From contig NZ_FUKU01000057.1 in the NCBI RefSeq assembly GCF_900163865.1, forward strand, positions 186,001 to 250,000: a DNA stretch of 64,000 nucleotides. Direction: 5' to 3'. The stretch comes from Sphingobacterium sp. JB170. GTDB lineage: Bacteria; Bacteroidota; Bacteroidia; Sphingobacteriales; Sphingobacteriaceae. This document shows, in pieces, positions 44,779 through 53,948 of the stretch. The notes below the pieces were generated by a model. It was not told where the DNA came from and searched no databases. It saw only the letters and a list, made by a program, of their open reading frames with translations. Position 1 is the stretch's first letter, and the number at the start of each line of letters is the position of its first letter. A program made the translations under genes and the position numbers.

Positions 44779-45162
44779 TATGTTAGTTTATAATTGTATT
44801 ATTCTATTAGCACGAGTCGACCGCCATTTTCGGGCTGGCACTGACAGAACCGCTCAGCAAAAGCTTGTAAATCAGATATCTTTTCGCTGGAATGGCATAC
44901 CTGCCCCGAGCACGAAAAGGTCGCCGTAGCGATAAATTATTATATCCCGAGTGAATTCGGTCTTATACTTGGTTATTTTTTGTGGAGCTAAATGTGAGCT
45001 TATCCCCACGGCTGTATTACAAACCTCGGGAATAACGCCGGACAGCCAGGGGGAAAATACTATCTTTTTAGGTAGACAATTCTGTTTATTACGGCTTTTT
45101 ACCGCCCAGCGGGCCCTGGACGGACCCCTGCATGGCTGCAAATAAAAGTGGGCGCACCATAA
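44779..45162. promoter_or_regulatory. Upstream region of the PUL A operon
   Basis: No gene is supported. The region should hold the HTCS-controlled promoter of the SusC gene, but I find no CAAAnnTA string for a minus-strand -7 box, in keeping with activator dependence. Confidence 0.4.
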
Positions 45163-45208
45163 AAAAATGCCGAAGGCTACCCCCTGTCTAGGGTCCTTCG
45201 GCATTTTT
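45163..45208. terminator. Strong intrinsic terminator at the end of PUL B
   Basis: AAAAATGCCGAAGG (45163-45176) pairs perfectly with CCTTCGGCATTTTT (45195-45208). On the minus strand it ends in a T-run about 95 bp after the last GH76 stop, so it separates PUL B from PUL A. Confidence 0.88.
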
Positions 45209-45301
45209 CATGCGTTGGTATACGCCGCCGCACTATTCAATTTCGCTAAGCACAGCAATCACGCGCAGATATGACCAGCGGGCGCTGGTTCCCACAAAGC
45301 G

Positions 45302-46468
45302 CTACAGCTTTGCGATATTTCCATACATTTCGGCCAAGGCAAACTGGTCGAGCAGCGATTTGCTTTTTTTCTTTTTCTCCCCGCTCCAATCGGAGTTGAA
45401 CAGTCCATTTTGCTCACGCATATGCTCCCACGCGAAATCCAGGTTCGCTTGGAATCCATCGACATACAGACGGTTAGCATCCTGGCCATACAGCTCCATA
45501 AATCCGCGCATCATAACAGCAATAAACCAGTTATTGCTTGTTTTCAGCAGCTTGATCGTCTTGCCCGTAGCTGGCTGCTTGTAGTCGTAGAAAAAATAAT
45601 CATACGATGCGTGAGCCACGTTCTGCGCGTCCGTTAGGTACTGCTTTTGCTGGGTAATCTTATATAAGAGCGCACCGGCCTGAATCATCTGCCCGGAGTT
45701 GTAAGGGTATTTTGTTTTCTCAATGGTGCCATCTAGGCTGATGTTGTCAAAATATAAATTATCTGTTTTATCGAGCAGGTTCTCTTGTGTCCAACTGTAT
45801 AGCTGTTGGGCTAGTTCGAGATACTTTTTATCATTCGTTGCCTGGTAGAGTTTCGCCAGATATACGATCGCTGGGGCATTCGAACAAGTGTTTTTGGAAT
45901 GTTTGCGCTGCTCACACCAGTATATTCCTCCACCAAGTTTCTCATCCATACCGCTCGCAACAAATCGCCATATCTCTTTTGCTTTCTGGAGGTACTTCTT
46001 GTCTGCAGTGAGCAAAAAAAGATCCGTGTAATCAATTCCGAGCCAAATATTATCGTCGTAAAACCGATCCGACTCGGGCGCGGAGTTAACATACGAGGCG
46101 TAACCGGCCGGCACCCGCTTATCGTAATAGGCGTCTAACCCTTTAAGTACGGTGTTATCGATCTGTTTTTTCACCTGTTTATCGCCCGAGGAGTGAAAGA
46201 TCGCTACCTGCGCGGACAGCGAGCCCGAGAAAGGCCATAAATAGGAGTATGGATTTGCTTTGGAGGAATTCTCCCCACCGCCTAAATAATCCGCTACATA
46301 CGTTTCGTTGTAGGGGTATTGCTCCCGAAGAAGGGGGCTACCGGGCACAGCATAATATTTATATACGGAATCCATTATGGCATTCGCGCGCGGCAAGTTT
46401 CTATTTTCTTGCCCAAAGCCGTTAAAGGTTAAGATGAGCAAAGAAATAGTGGTGACAAAAATTTTCAT
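45302..46468 (-). CDS. GH76 endo-alpha-1,6-mannanase-like enzyme (periplasmic type)
   Basis: The 388-residue protein has a signal peptide (residues 1-20, ending FNGFGQ) without a lipobox. The GH76 alpha/alpha barrel shows the catalytic Asp pair at D138-D139 in RFYDDNIWLG and the segments GGGIYWCEQ and TCSNAPAIVYLAKLYQAT. GH76 cleaves alpha-1,6-mannosyl bonds of fungal mannan backbones. It is the last gene of PUL B, 55 bp after a second GH76. The lack of a lipobox suggests a periplasmic role on imported oligosaccharides, while the other GH76 is surface-type. Confidence 0.93.
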   Translation of the reverse strand: MKIFVTTISLLILTFNGFGQENRNLPRANAIMDSVYKYYAVPGSPLLREQYPYNETYVADYLGGGENSSKANPYSYLWPFSGSLSAQVAIFHSSGDKQVKKQIDNTVLKGLDAYYDKRVPAGYASYVNSAPESDRFYDDNIWLGIDYTDLFLLTADKKYLQKAKEIWRFVASGMDEKLGGGIYWCEQRKHSKNTCSNAPAIVYLAKLYQATNDKKYLELAQQLYSWTQENLLDKTDNLYFDNISLDGTIEKTKYPYNSGQMIQAGALLYKITQQKQYLTDAQNVAHASYDYFFYDYKQPATGKTIKLLKTSNNWFIAVMMRGFMELYGQDANRLYVDGFQANLDFAWEHMREQNGLFNSDWSGEKKKKSKSLLDQFALAEMYGNIAKL

Positions 46469-46523
46469 AGTGTTGCTTTTTGAAAGTATAGTTTTCGATT
46501 TAAAAATAATATAATTTACACGT

Positions 46524-47642
46524 CTAATATTTGGAATGTCTTACCAGGCCTTCAAATAGCATAGCGGCGCTTGACTGTGCGGTTAACTGTGTATTCCCTA
46601 CAGGAACCTCACTCCACGATTTACCAAACAATAAAACGTTATGGTCATTTCCCCGGTTCCAGGCTACTTTCCCGTTATTGATCAAAAAATTCTCAAATTT
46701 GGTTCTGTATAATGAATTGATCCCTTCCAGAGCCAAATAGTCTACGAAGTAACGTATAAATATTCCTTTAAACAATGCTCCATCGCCGTTGCCCTCATCT
46801 CGTAGTATATTGTTACTTGCATCAATACATTTTGTGATCGTATAGCTTGCAATTTTTTGCGCATCGTTTAGGTAAACAGGATCTGCCGTTATACGGAATA
46901 ATTCCACTGCCGTTCCTAAGAATGTCCCTTGGTTGTACGTTAAGGCCACAGTACTTACGACGCTTGTTCTTCCGTCAATATTATCATATACCGCACCGGT
47001 CGCTCGATCATACAGATTATCTTTTTGCCAGGCATAGATCTTCAGCGCCCAGTCTAAATATTCCTGCTCGCTTGTCAATTGGTATAACCGGGCCGCCAAT
47101 ATGCTCGCCGGACCGTTCGAACAGGCGTTTTTACTATAGGGCTGATCTTTCTTCCAGGCTAACCCTCCGCCGGCGTACTGCTCGTTCCAGCCCATTTTAA
47201 TATCCTCCCACAAGATCTCGACCGCCTCCATGTATTTTTGTTCTTTGGTGATTTCATACAGCCTTAAGAATGTCAGCGCATTCCACTGCATGTCGTCATA
47301 AAATTCGTTGTAATAATTACCACCATTTTTAGCCTTCACCCCTTCGAACCAGGGGTCAAAATAAGCGCTATACTTGTTGTCATTTGTTCGTAAATAAGTA
47401 TCAATCACCACATCCATGGCGTGCGCATTTGGCCAATATTGAAACCCGTTATCCGAGCCGTTACTGCCGTAGTTAAAATATCCTTGTTCATTCCAAAACT
47501 CGGAAATTAACTTTTCACTCGTCTGATCGGCGATACTTTCCCATGATTCGTCGATGGAATCGTCGAACATATATTCATCTTCAACTTTATCACAGGAATA
47601 AAATCCTGTGATAAAAATCATCAATATTACTATCTTTCTCAT
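46524..47642 (-). CDS. GH76 endo-alpha-1,6-mannanase-like lipoprotein
   Basis: The ATG at 47642 (MRKIVILMIFITGFYSC) begins directly at a lipoprotein signal and follows the SusE stop by 16 bp; a longer frame from 47696 would overlap SusE. The 372-residue protein has D116-D117 in EFYDDMQWN, the GH76 catalytic pair, plus GGGLAWKKDQ and ACSNGPASILAARLYQLT. Acidic residues after the lipobox Cys (DKVEDE) suggest surface export, as in the Bacteroidota lipoprotein export signal. It likely makes the first cuts in alpha-mannan outside the cell. Confidence 0.93.
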   Translation of the reverse strand: MRKIVILMIFITGFYSCDKVEDEYMFDDSIDESWESIADQTSEKLISEFWNEQGYFNYGSNGSDNGFQYWPNAHAMDVVIDTYLRTNDNKYSAYFDPWFEGVKAKNGGNYYNEFYDDMQWNALTFLRLYEITKEQKYMEAVEILWEDIKMGWNEQYAGGGLAWKKDQPYSKNACSNGPASILAARLYQLTSEQEYLDWALKIYAWQKDNLYDRATGAVYDNIDGRTSVVSTVALTYNQGTFLGTAVELFRITADPVYLNDAQKIASYTITKCIDASNNILRDEGNGDGALFKGIFIRYFVDYLALEGINSLYRTKFENFLINNGKVAWNRGNDHNVLLFGKSWSEVPVGNTQLTAQSSAAMLFEGLVRHSKY

Positions 47643-47658
47643 AACAATTTTCCTTTCT

Positions 47659-48804
47659 CTAATTAACGGTAACCGAATGTGTGTACTCCTTGTCACCTTG
47701 CATTATTATAGATATTGTTGTAGAGGCTCCATCTACGGCATCAATAAATTTCCATTTGTCATCCCACTGCGTAACGTTCGCTAAAACCCTTATGTAATAA
47801 TAAGAAGGATCAGAGCTTTCATTTGGCGGGTTGTCGGAAGCGTTGAGCGTTCCAAATTGTTTAGTCACTTGGGAACCGTTCTCGATCGCCTCGAACTGGA
47901 ATTTATAACGCTGATCTTTGCCCCAGCTTTCTTGCTTGAATTTGATAACACCCGTTCCGGTCCATACTCCTTTTCCTTGGTAAGGAAGGTCAAATAGAAT
48001 TTTGTTGTCCGGGGAAAACCATAGTCCAATACTTGCTACCTCACTTAAGGTCACTGTAGCGACGTTAAAGTCAATATTAATTTTGTAGACGCCCGTTTTG
48101 GACACTTTCATCGCACTACCTTCTTCACCCTCTTTTAATTTAACCTGATCATCCGAATAAAAATAACGCGGGGATGATCCTTTGCGATCGATAAAAACAT
48201 AGTCTTTATCCGCCTCGAGCTTGGAATATATCTCAAACTCACCACCTGCAGTTTGTTTGAATGGAAGGCTAGCACTGGCATCTGTTCCGGTTTCAGACCC
48301 TTCGCCGAAAAGATAGACTTCATTCGGAACCTCTGCAAAACCTTCCAGCGTAGAAATGGTCAATGTACGAACCTGCTCACTCAATATCCGGTTCAACCCG
48401 CGAGAGGAAACTACCGTCCATATTATTTCTCCACTCTCTCCGGGGTTGATTCCCGACATCGTAGCTACACTATTTAACACCTTATGGGTTAACGTCGCAT
48501 TCGATAGGTAGCCATTATTGTTCGAGGTTATGGTATAAATCGGCTGGGAGAAATCTCCACCTACTTTGTCAAATACAATTTCGTAAAGTGCCGCACCATT
48601 ATCCTCGGTTCGCGCGGGCTCCCATTCAAAAAATAGCGAAGCTGATTCCGCGCTGACTAGTTTTACCGCGGCATTATCGGTCGGCGAATAAAGTGCCGTC
48701 ACTGCGGTAACCTGCGCGTCGCTATAGTTCATATCATCGGTCTTACAGGAGTGAACAAATACAGCAAGGAATGAACACAAGAGTATATTTATATATTTTT
48801 TCAT
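47659..48804 (-). CDS. SusE-like outer-membrane glycan-binding lipoprotein
   Basis: The 381-residue protein has a lipobox (VHSCKTDDM, Cys20) followed by the SusE N-terminal domain (about 40-150, with LFFEWEPARTEDNGAALYEIVFDK). Two beta-sandwich binding modules follow (about 160-270 and 272-381), each resembling a starch-binding-type fold with exposed Trp (GLWFSPDNK, SWGKDQRYKF). SusE/F-type proteins hold glycan at the cell surface next to SusCD. Its place between SusD and the GH76 genes fits binding of mannan. Confidence 0.88.
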   Translation of the reverse strand: MKKYINILLCSFLAVFVHSCKTDDMNYSDAQVTAVTALYSPTDNAAVKLVSAESASLFFEWEPARTEDNGAALYEIVFDKVGGDFSQPIYTITSNNNGYLSNATLTHKVLNSVATMSGINPGESGEIIWTVVSSRGLNRILSEQVRTLTISTLEGFAEVPNEVYLFGEGSETGTDASASLPFKQTAGGEFEIYSKLEADKDYVFIDRKGSSPRYFYSDDQVKLKEGEEGSAMKVSKTGVYKINIDFNVATVTLSEVASIGLWFSPDNKILFDLPYQGKGVWTGTGVIKFKQESWGKDQRYKFQFEAIENGSQVTKQFGTLNASDNPPNESSDPSYYYIRVLANVTQWDDKWKFIDAVDGASTTISIIMQGDKEYTHSVTVN

Positions 48805-48822
48805 AATTTTTTCTTTTAGATT

Positions 48823-50457
48823 TTAGTTAGCGTATCCTGGATTATTAGGTAAAAGATTCTGGTTCAAGTCTATCTGACTGCGGGGGACGGACCATAGATA
48901 ATCTCTATTTTCATCAAATTTCCGGGTATCTAAACGAATGTAACTGGAGTTACCATTTGCAAATTTTGCTCCACGAACCTCGCCTTGAAGGTACTGGCTT
49001 CCCGCTTTCCAACGAACGATATCGTAATAACGGAGGCCTTCAAGCGCGAGTTCTGTTCTGCGCTCGTTTCTAATAATTGTGCGCAGTTGGTCTTGAGAAG
49101 CACCTGCAGGAAAATTTAAAGCTGCCGCATTTTCTAGGCCTGCTCTTTCGCGTATCAATTTAATCGTGCTGTCCCACTCTTGGCTTGATAACTTGCCTAA
49201 TTCATTTTTCGCTTCAGCGTACATTAATAGCACATCTGCATATCTAAACATGATAATGTTGAGTTCTGAATTATAGTTATCACGCGCGGTAATATCATAA
49301 TATTTTTTAACATAGTATCCTGTTGAAGTAGAATTCGAACTAGCGCTCACATATTCATCCAGCTGCTCCTTTTGGTTAGAGCCTGTGCCGGGTTTGATGT
49401 AAATTGTGGTGACCTGGCCATCAAAATCTTGCCATTCTCCACCGTGAAAAACGATCGTTGCCCCCATACGTGGATCTCTGTTTACGTATGGATTGTTCTC
49501 GTTGTAATTAGGGTCTTGCGAAATAGGCAGACCATCTAAAGTTATGTAGTTGTCCACCAAGCTCTGAAGGGGCGCGTAAGCATTCAAACGAGCGCCTGCT
49601 GAAAGGGGCGCTGCATCGTAAAGCTTACCCCACAATTTCACTTCTGGAACATAACCGTAATCCAGTATCACCTCCTGATTATATTCATTAGCCACGGTAA
49701 ATAAGTCCGCGTAGCTCTGAAATAGGCCATACTCGCCGTATGTGCCCTGCTGGTTCATCAGGTTTTCACAATGTTCAACAACTTTGTTCCAGTTGCTCTC
49801 ATAAAGATACGCCCGCGCCTGAAAGGCTTCTACCGCTCCTTTGGTAATACGCCCGTTGTCGGCTGCCGGCATCTCGTTACGGCTTGGTAATAGTGTGGAT
49901 ATCTCTTGCAGCTCAGTGTGGATAAAGCTCAAAATTTCGGCCTTGGGCGTCCGGCTTTTGGTATAACTCTCATCCAAAGTGATATCATTGCTAAAAAAGG
50001 GCACGTCGCCATAGAAATTTACGAGCCGGAAATAGATAAATGCTCGAATAAAGCGAATTTCTGCAATTCTACGGGCCTTAAGGTTAGCATCTATTTCTGG
50101 AACGCGGTCAACATTAGCCAGAAAAACGTGGCAAGTCTTTAGACCTTCATAGGCCTGTTTCCATTCCTCGGCAAAACGCCCTAAAGAAGGGTCCGCAATT
50201 CCATTACGTATAGCGCGCTGCGGCGTGTTGGTTCTACCTTCAAAAATGTTATCGCTTAACGCTTCGTCGTTCCACATTTTATCTGCGGAATACATCTGAT
50301 TGTAAGCCATATTCACCATTAGTTCTGCATTTTCCACAGATTGCCAGAACGTCTCATCGGTATGTCGGTCCGTAGGAATTGGATCTAATGAGTTGCAGCC
50401 TGCCACTGTCCATGCTGCAAATAGCAGCAGAAGGTGGATATATTTATATTTTTTCAT
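48823..50457 (-). CDS. SusD-like glycan-binding lipoprotein (PUL B)
   Basis: The 544-residue protein has a lipobox (TVAGCNSLD, Cys21). Typical SusD segments are ETFWQSVENAELMVNMAYNQ, IRFIRAFIYFRLVNFYGDVPFF, MFRYADVLLMYAEAKNELG, RNERRTELALEGLRYYDIVRW and the end LNQNLLPNNPGYAN. It is the lid partner of the SusC encoded 12 bp upstream. Given the SusE and GH76 genes behind it, alpha-mannan oligosaccharide is the likely ligand. Length and domain order are normal. Confidence 0.95.
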   Translation of the reverse strand: MKKYKYIHLLLLFAAWTVAGCNSLDPIPTDRHTDETFWQSVENAELMVNMAYNQMYSADKMWNDEALSDNIFEGRTNTPQRAIRNGIADPSLGRFAEEWKQAYEGLKTCHVFLANVDRVPEIDANLKARRIAEIRFIRAFIYFRLVNFYGDVPFFSNDITLDESYTKSRTPKAEILSFIHTELQEISTLLPSRNEMPAADNGRITKGAVEAFQARAYLYESNWNKVVEHCENLMNQQGTYGEYGLFQSYADLFTVANEYNQEVILDYGYVPEVKLWGKLYDAAPLSAGARLNAYAPLQSLVDNYITLDGLPISQDPNYNENNPYVNRDPRMGATIVFHGGEWQDFDGQVTTIYIKPGTGSNQKEQLDEYVSASSNSTSTGYYVKKYYDITARDNYNSELNIIMFRYADVLLMYAEAKNELGKLSSQEWDSTIKLIRERAGLENAAALNFPAGASQDQLRTIIRNERRTELALEGLRYYDIVRWKAGSQYLQGEVRGAKFANGNSSYIRLDTRKFDENRDYLWSVPRSQIDLNQNLLPNNPGYAN

Positions 50458-50469
50458 GCTTGAATGTTA

Positions 50470-53400
50470 TTAAAATTGAATATCGAACCCAAAACCGTAA
50501 TATTTCAGTGTTGGGTAGTTCCGTGCACTATTTGCTCCTCCGCTCATATTACCATCAAATTCTGAGGACTCCGGGTCGATCCACGAGTTATGCGTTAAGG
50601 TAAACAGGTTTTGCGCGTTAAGGAATGCGCGAACTTTCTGCAGCCCCACTTTATTGATTAGCGATGAGGGCAAACTATAACCAACCTGGATATTTTTTAA
50701 CCGCAGGTACTGACCGTCAAATAAAAACAAATCCGAATCTTTTTGATAGTTATTGGTTGTCGAGACCGACCCTGCGCCGGTAAGTCGTGGATATCTTGAA
50801 CCGATGTTTGTCGGTGTCCAATAATCTAACTGGTGCTGATAGATTGCGTAGGAATAATTTTCGTGAAAAGGCTCGACGAGTTCTCCGCGGACCATCATAT
50901 CACGCTTGCCGACACCTTGCAGAAACATACTAAAATCGAAGTTCTTATACGATACGTCGTAGGTAAAGCCAAACGAATAGCGCGGGAAGGCGTTCCCTAA
51001 CACATAACGATCTTTAGAATCGATAATTCCGTCACTGTTTCGATCGACATACTTTACGTCTCCAGGCCTCAAGTCTGTCGGACTTAAACCGACCGGAAGT
51101 GCTGCCGTTTCCAGATCTTGCATGTTTTGAAAATAGCCATCGGTTTTATAGCCATAATACGCGTTAAATGGAAGTCCTTGCCGTATTATTCGCGTAATAT
51201 TATCGGTTGTCGTTAACTGCTCTTTATCTTCGTAGTAGGTTACTTTGTTACGCGAATCGCCGATATTCCCCGAGAAGGTATGGTTAAAATCACCCGTTTT
51301 TAAGCGGTAAGATAAAACCAGCTCCCAACCCCTGTTCTCCATCTCACCAGCATTCAACTTGTTTAAGGTGGTACCGAATATCGTTGGTAATTCTGGAACC
51401 AATAGGATATCTACGGTGTTTTTGTTAAAATAATCAAAGCTCGCCGTTAAACTGTTTTTCAAAAAGGTGGCGTCGAAACCGATATTAAAGTTATACGTCT
51501 TTTCCCAACGGAGGTCTGCATTCCCAAATGCGAAGCCGGCTCCGGTCACCCCACTATTATTGAAACCATAGGCGTTCAATGTTGATGAGTAAGTCGTCAT
51601 ATACTGGTAATCACCAATATCTTGATTACCTAAAATACCATAAGAACCTCGGATTTTGAAATCTCCTACATTTTCTTTGTAGGTGTTTAAGAAATCCTCT
51701 TCGGTAATCCGCCATCCAAGAGAGACCGATGGAAAAAAGCCCCAACGGTTTTCTTTTGCAAACCGCGAGGATCCGTCGTAGCGAAAGCTTGCCTCTGCAT
51801 AATATTTATCGGCATAGGAGTATCCAGCACGTCCAAACAAGGAGGTAATACTGGTCTCTACTGTTCCTTGTGGCGTAATTCTGCTGGTCGGATCAATTTG
51901 TGTACCTGTAGTTGGCGTTCCTAAGATGGGGTCGGTAAATTTAAGTTTAAGCTCATTCAGGGTACGTGTTGAGGATTCATTTGTCGCGCCAAATAGCCCT
52001 GTTAGACTATGATTACCGAATGTCTTGTTATAATCCAATAGTAGTTGATAGTTTAACAGATAATATTTTTCGTTAAAATCTTCTGAGCCTCTTGTTGAGT
52101 TCACATAAACCTGCGGTTTCTCTGCGTCGGCACTGGTGTATAGCGGCACCTGTTTTCTACGTATAAAGCGGTGATCAGCATAAATATCCGCACCAAACAC
52201 CCCGCGCAGCTTCAGGCCATCGAACAACTTTACATCTAGCGATAGGTTCGCGTTAAAATAATCGTTATCATTCATTTGGCTCCCTCCTTCTCTCAGCTCT
52301 GCTAGTGGGTTCTGATCTGTCAGCGCGTTGTTCACCAGATAGCGGCCGTTTTCCGCCTGCATCCGGTAATAATAATACGATGGTATGCGTGATGAATTAA
52401 TAATCGCATTGGCGGCTGTTGTCGCGTTGTTGTTGTTTCGCGTATATGATAAAATGGAATTCAGTTTAAAGATACCGATGTCGGCGCTCACATTAGAGCG
52501 CAAATTATAACGCTGAATACCGTAATTATCGCCAACAAAATTACTCTGTTGATCAAAGAAACCTCCAGAAAACAGATAGGTTGAATTCTCCCCACCACCC
52601 GAGACGGTAACATTATGATTTTGCTGGATTGCGGTCTGTAAGATCTCGTCATAATTCCAGCGTTCCTCGCTCTGGTGGTCGTATAGATCTTGAATCTCGG
52701 CAGGGGTGAACTGCGGATTCGCGCCGATATTGGTTAGCGCCAAGTTTTTTAACGTGGCATTCTGAGCACCTGTTAGCGGACTGAAAAGCACATTTGGATC
52801 CTGCATACCCGTTTGGGCGCTTATAGAAACTTGTGCCTTTTGATTCTTTCTACCCTTTTTTGTGGTGACAAGGACTACGCCATTTGCCGAACGGGATCCA
52901 TAAATTGCAGCGGTACCTGCATCTTTTAATACCGAGACGCTTTCAATGTCCGCGGGGTTAATCTTATTAAGACTACCATTCTCAGACACCAAGCCGTCAA
53001 TAACAATAAGGGGACCGTTGCTGTTCATCGTGGAGATCCCGCGAATATTAATATTCATTGTATTTCCGTTGGGGTCCATGCTCCGCTGTTGAATGTTTAG
53101 GCTAGGCGAAGCTCCCTGTAGTGCCTGGGTTACATTCCCTACCGGACGGTTCTCAATCGCTTTTGAACCTATCTGGTCTACGGCCCCTACGACTGACTTT
53201 CTAGTCGTCGTTCCGTAACCGATGACGATAACTTCTTCGACCTCTTGTGATGCAGATTGCAACACAAAAACGGGCGCATCATCGTTAATAACAAAGTCTG
53301 CGGTCTGAAAACCAATGAATGAGATTTCTAAAACGTCGCCGACATTCGCATTAATAGAAAAATTTCCTTGCGCATCTGAAAGCGTGACGATAGAGGATGA

Positions 53401-53589
53401 TTTTAGTTTGATCGTGGCGCCTGCGACCGCACTGCCACTCTGATTAATAATTTTCCCTTTAATGGGCTGTTGCATTCTATGCGCGTTAACATCCAGCGTA
53501 ACGACATGCAAAATCGGTTTTGCAAAAAGTGCTGAAGTTGAAAACGAGAGTACGCAACCAATTAAAAAAATTCTATTTTTTCTTAACAT
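50470..53589 (-). CDS. SusC-like TonB-dependent transporter (PUL B)
   Basis: The 1039-residue protein has a signal peptide (residues 1-23, ending ALFAK), a carboxypeptidase-regulatory-like domain (about 42-115), EEVIVIGYGTTTRKSVVGAV as the SusC linker, a plug with NSNGPLIVIDGLV and AIYGSRSANGVVLVTTKKG, and a barrel ending LKYYGFGFDIQF. It imports glycan fragments together with the SusD protein. It is the first gene of PUL B; a TATATTTG -7 box and a perfect palindrome lie in the 75 bp upstream of it. Confidence 0.95.
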   Translation of the reverse strand: MLRKNRIFLIGCVLSFSTSALFAKPILHVVTLDVNAHRMQQPIKGKIINQSGSAVAGATIKLKSSSIVTLSDAQGNFSINANVGDVLEISFIGFQTADFVINDDAPVFVLQSASQEVEEVIVIGYGTTTRKSVVGAVDQIGSKAIENRPVGNVTQALQGASPSLNIQQRSMDPNGNTMNINIRGISTMNSNGPLIVIDGLVSENGSLNKINPADIESVSVLKDAGTAAIYGSRSANGVVLVTTKKGRKNQKAQVSISAQTGMQDPNVLFSPLTGAQNATLKNLALTNIGANPQFTPAEIQDLYDHQSEERWNYDEILQTAIQQNHNVTVSGGGENSTYLFSGGFFDQQSNFVGDNYGIQRYNLRSNVSADIGIFKLNSILSYTRNNNNATTAANAIINSSRIPSYYYYRMQAENGRYLVNNALTDQNPLAELREGGSQMNDNDYFNANLSLDVKLFDGLKLRGVFGADIYADHRFIRRKQVPLYTSADAEKPQVYVNSTRGSEDFNEKYYLLNYQLLLDYNKTFGNHSLTGLFGATNESSTRTLNELKLKFTDPILGTPTTGTQIDPTSRITPQGTVETSITSLFGRAGYSYADKYYAEASFRYDGSSRFAKENRWGFFPSVSLGWRITEEDFLNTYKENVGDFKIRGSYGILGNQDIGDYQYMTTYSSTLNAYGFNNSGVTGAGFAFGNADLRWEKTYNFNIGFDATFLKNSLTASFDYFNKNTVDILLVPELPTIFGTTLNKLNAGEMENRGWELVLSYRLKTGDFNHTFSGNIGDSRNKVTYYEDKEQLTTTDNITRIIRQGLPFNAYYGYKTDGYFQNMQDLETAALPVGLSPTDLRPGDVKYVDRNSDGIIDSKDRYVLGNAFPRYSFGFTYDVSYKNFDFSMFLQGVGKRDMMVRGELVEPFHENYSYAIYQHQLDYWTPTNIGSRYPRLTGAGSVSTTNNYQKDSDLFLFDGQYLRLKNIQVGYSLPSSLINKVGLQKVRAFLNAQNLFTLTHNSWIDPESSEFDGNMSGGANSARNYPTLKYYGFGFDIQF

Positions 53590-53623
53590 AAGGAATAAAG
53601 GTTATAATACTGGTTAAACTTGT

Positions 53624-53646
53624 TTTTAGCAATAGTATTGCTAAAA
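53624..53646. promoter_or_regulatory. Perfect 23-bp palindrome in the PUL B leader
   Basis: TTTTAGCAATA (53624-53634), G, TATTGCTAAAA (53636-53646) is a perfect dyad 35-57 bp upstream of the SusC start and just downstream of the likely transcription start. It may be an operator or a leader hairpin. Confidence 0.6.
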
Positions 53647-53660
53647 CGTATCAACGTGTC

Positions 53661-53668
53661 CAAATATA
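53661..53668 (-). promoter_or_regulatory. Candidate -7 element of PUL B
   Basis: Plus-strand CAAATATA reads TATATTTG on the minus strand, matching TAnnTTTG about 72 bp before the SusC start. The -33 position has TTTC in place of TTTG (plus 53686-53689, spacer 17). Confidence 0.5.
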
Positions 53669-53920
53669 TCAATTTTTTTAATAACGAAAAGTTCCCGAAG
53701 AAATTTATGAGTGATCAATAATTAAAGCGTCAAAAACTTTTCCGGCCCATGTTTTCACGCATTCATTCAAAGTATCCTCGGAACTAGTGTGTTTAAAATT
53801 ATTTCCAATGTAGCGAAATTTAACGTTGTCCATTAATAGGCTTTGGTGTAGACGAAGGTGGTTAATTGGATCCTCATCACAGAAACAGCTTCATGCTGCG
53901 TTTTTATACACGAGCATTTT

Positions 53921-53944
53921 AAAAAAACACCCAAGGCATTTGGG
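53921..53944 (-). terminator. Intrinsic terminator of the RteC-like gene
   Basis: On the minus strand CCCAA, a 5-nt loop and TTGGG (plus 53930-53944) are followed by TG and seven T (plus A-run 53921-53927), directly after the stop at 53949. It separates this gene from PUL B. Confidence 0.6.
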
Positions 53945-53948
53945 ACAC

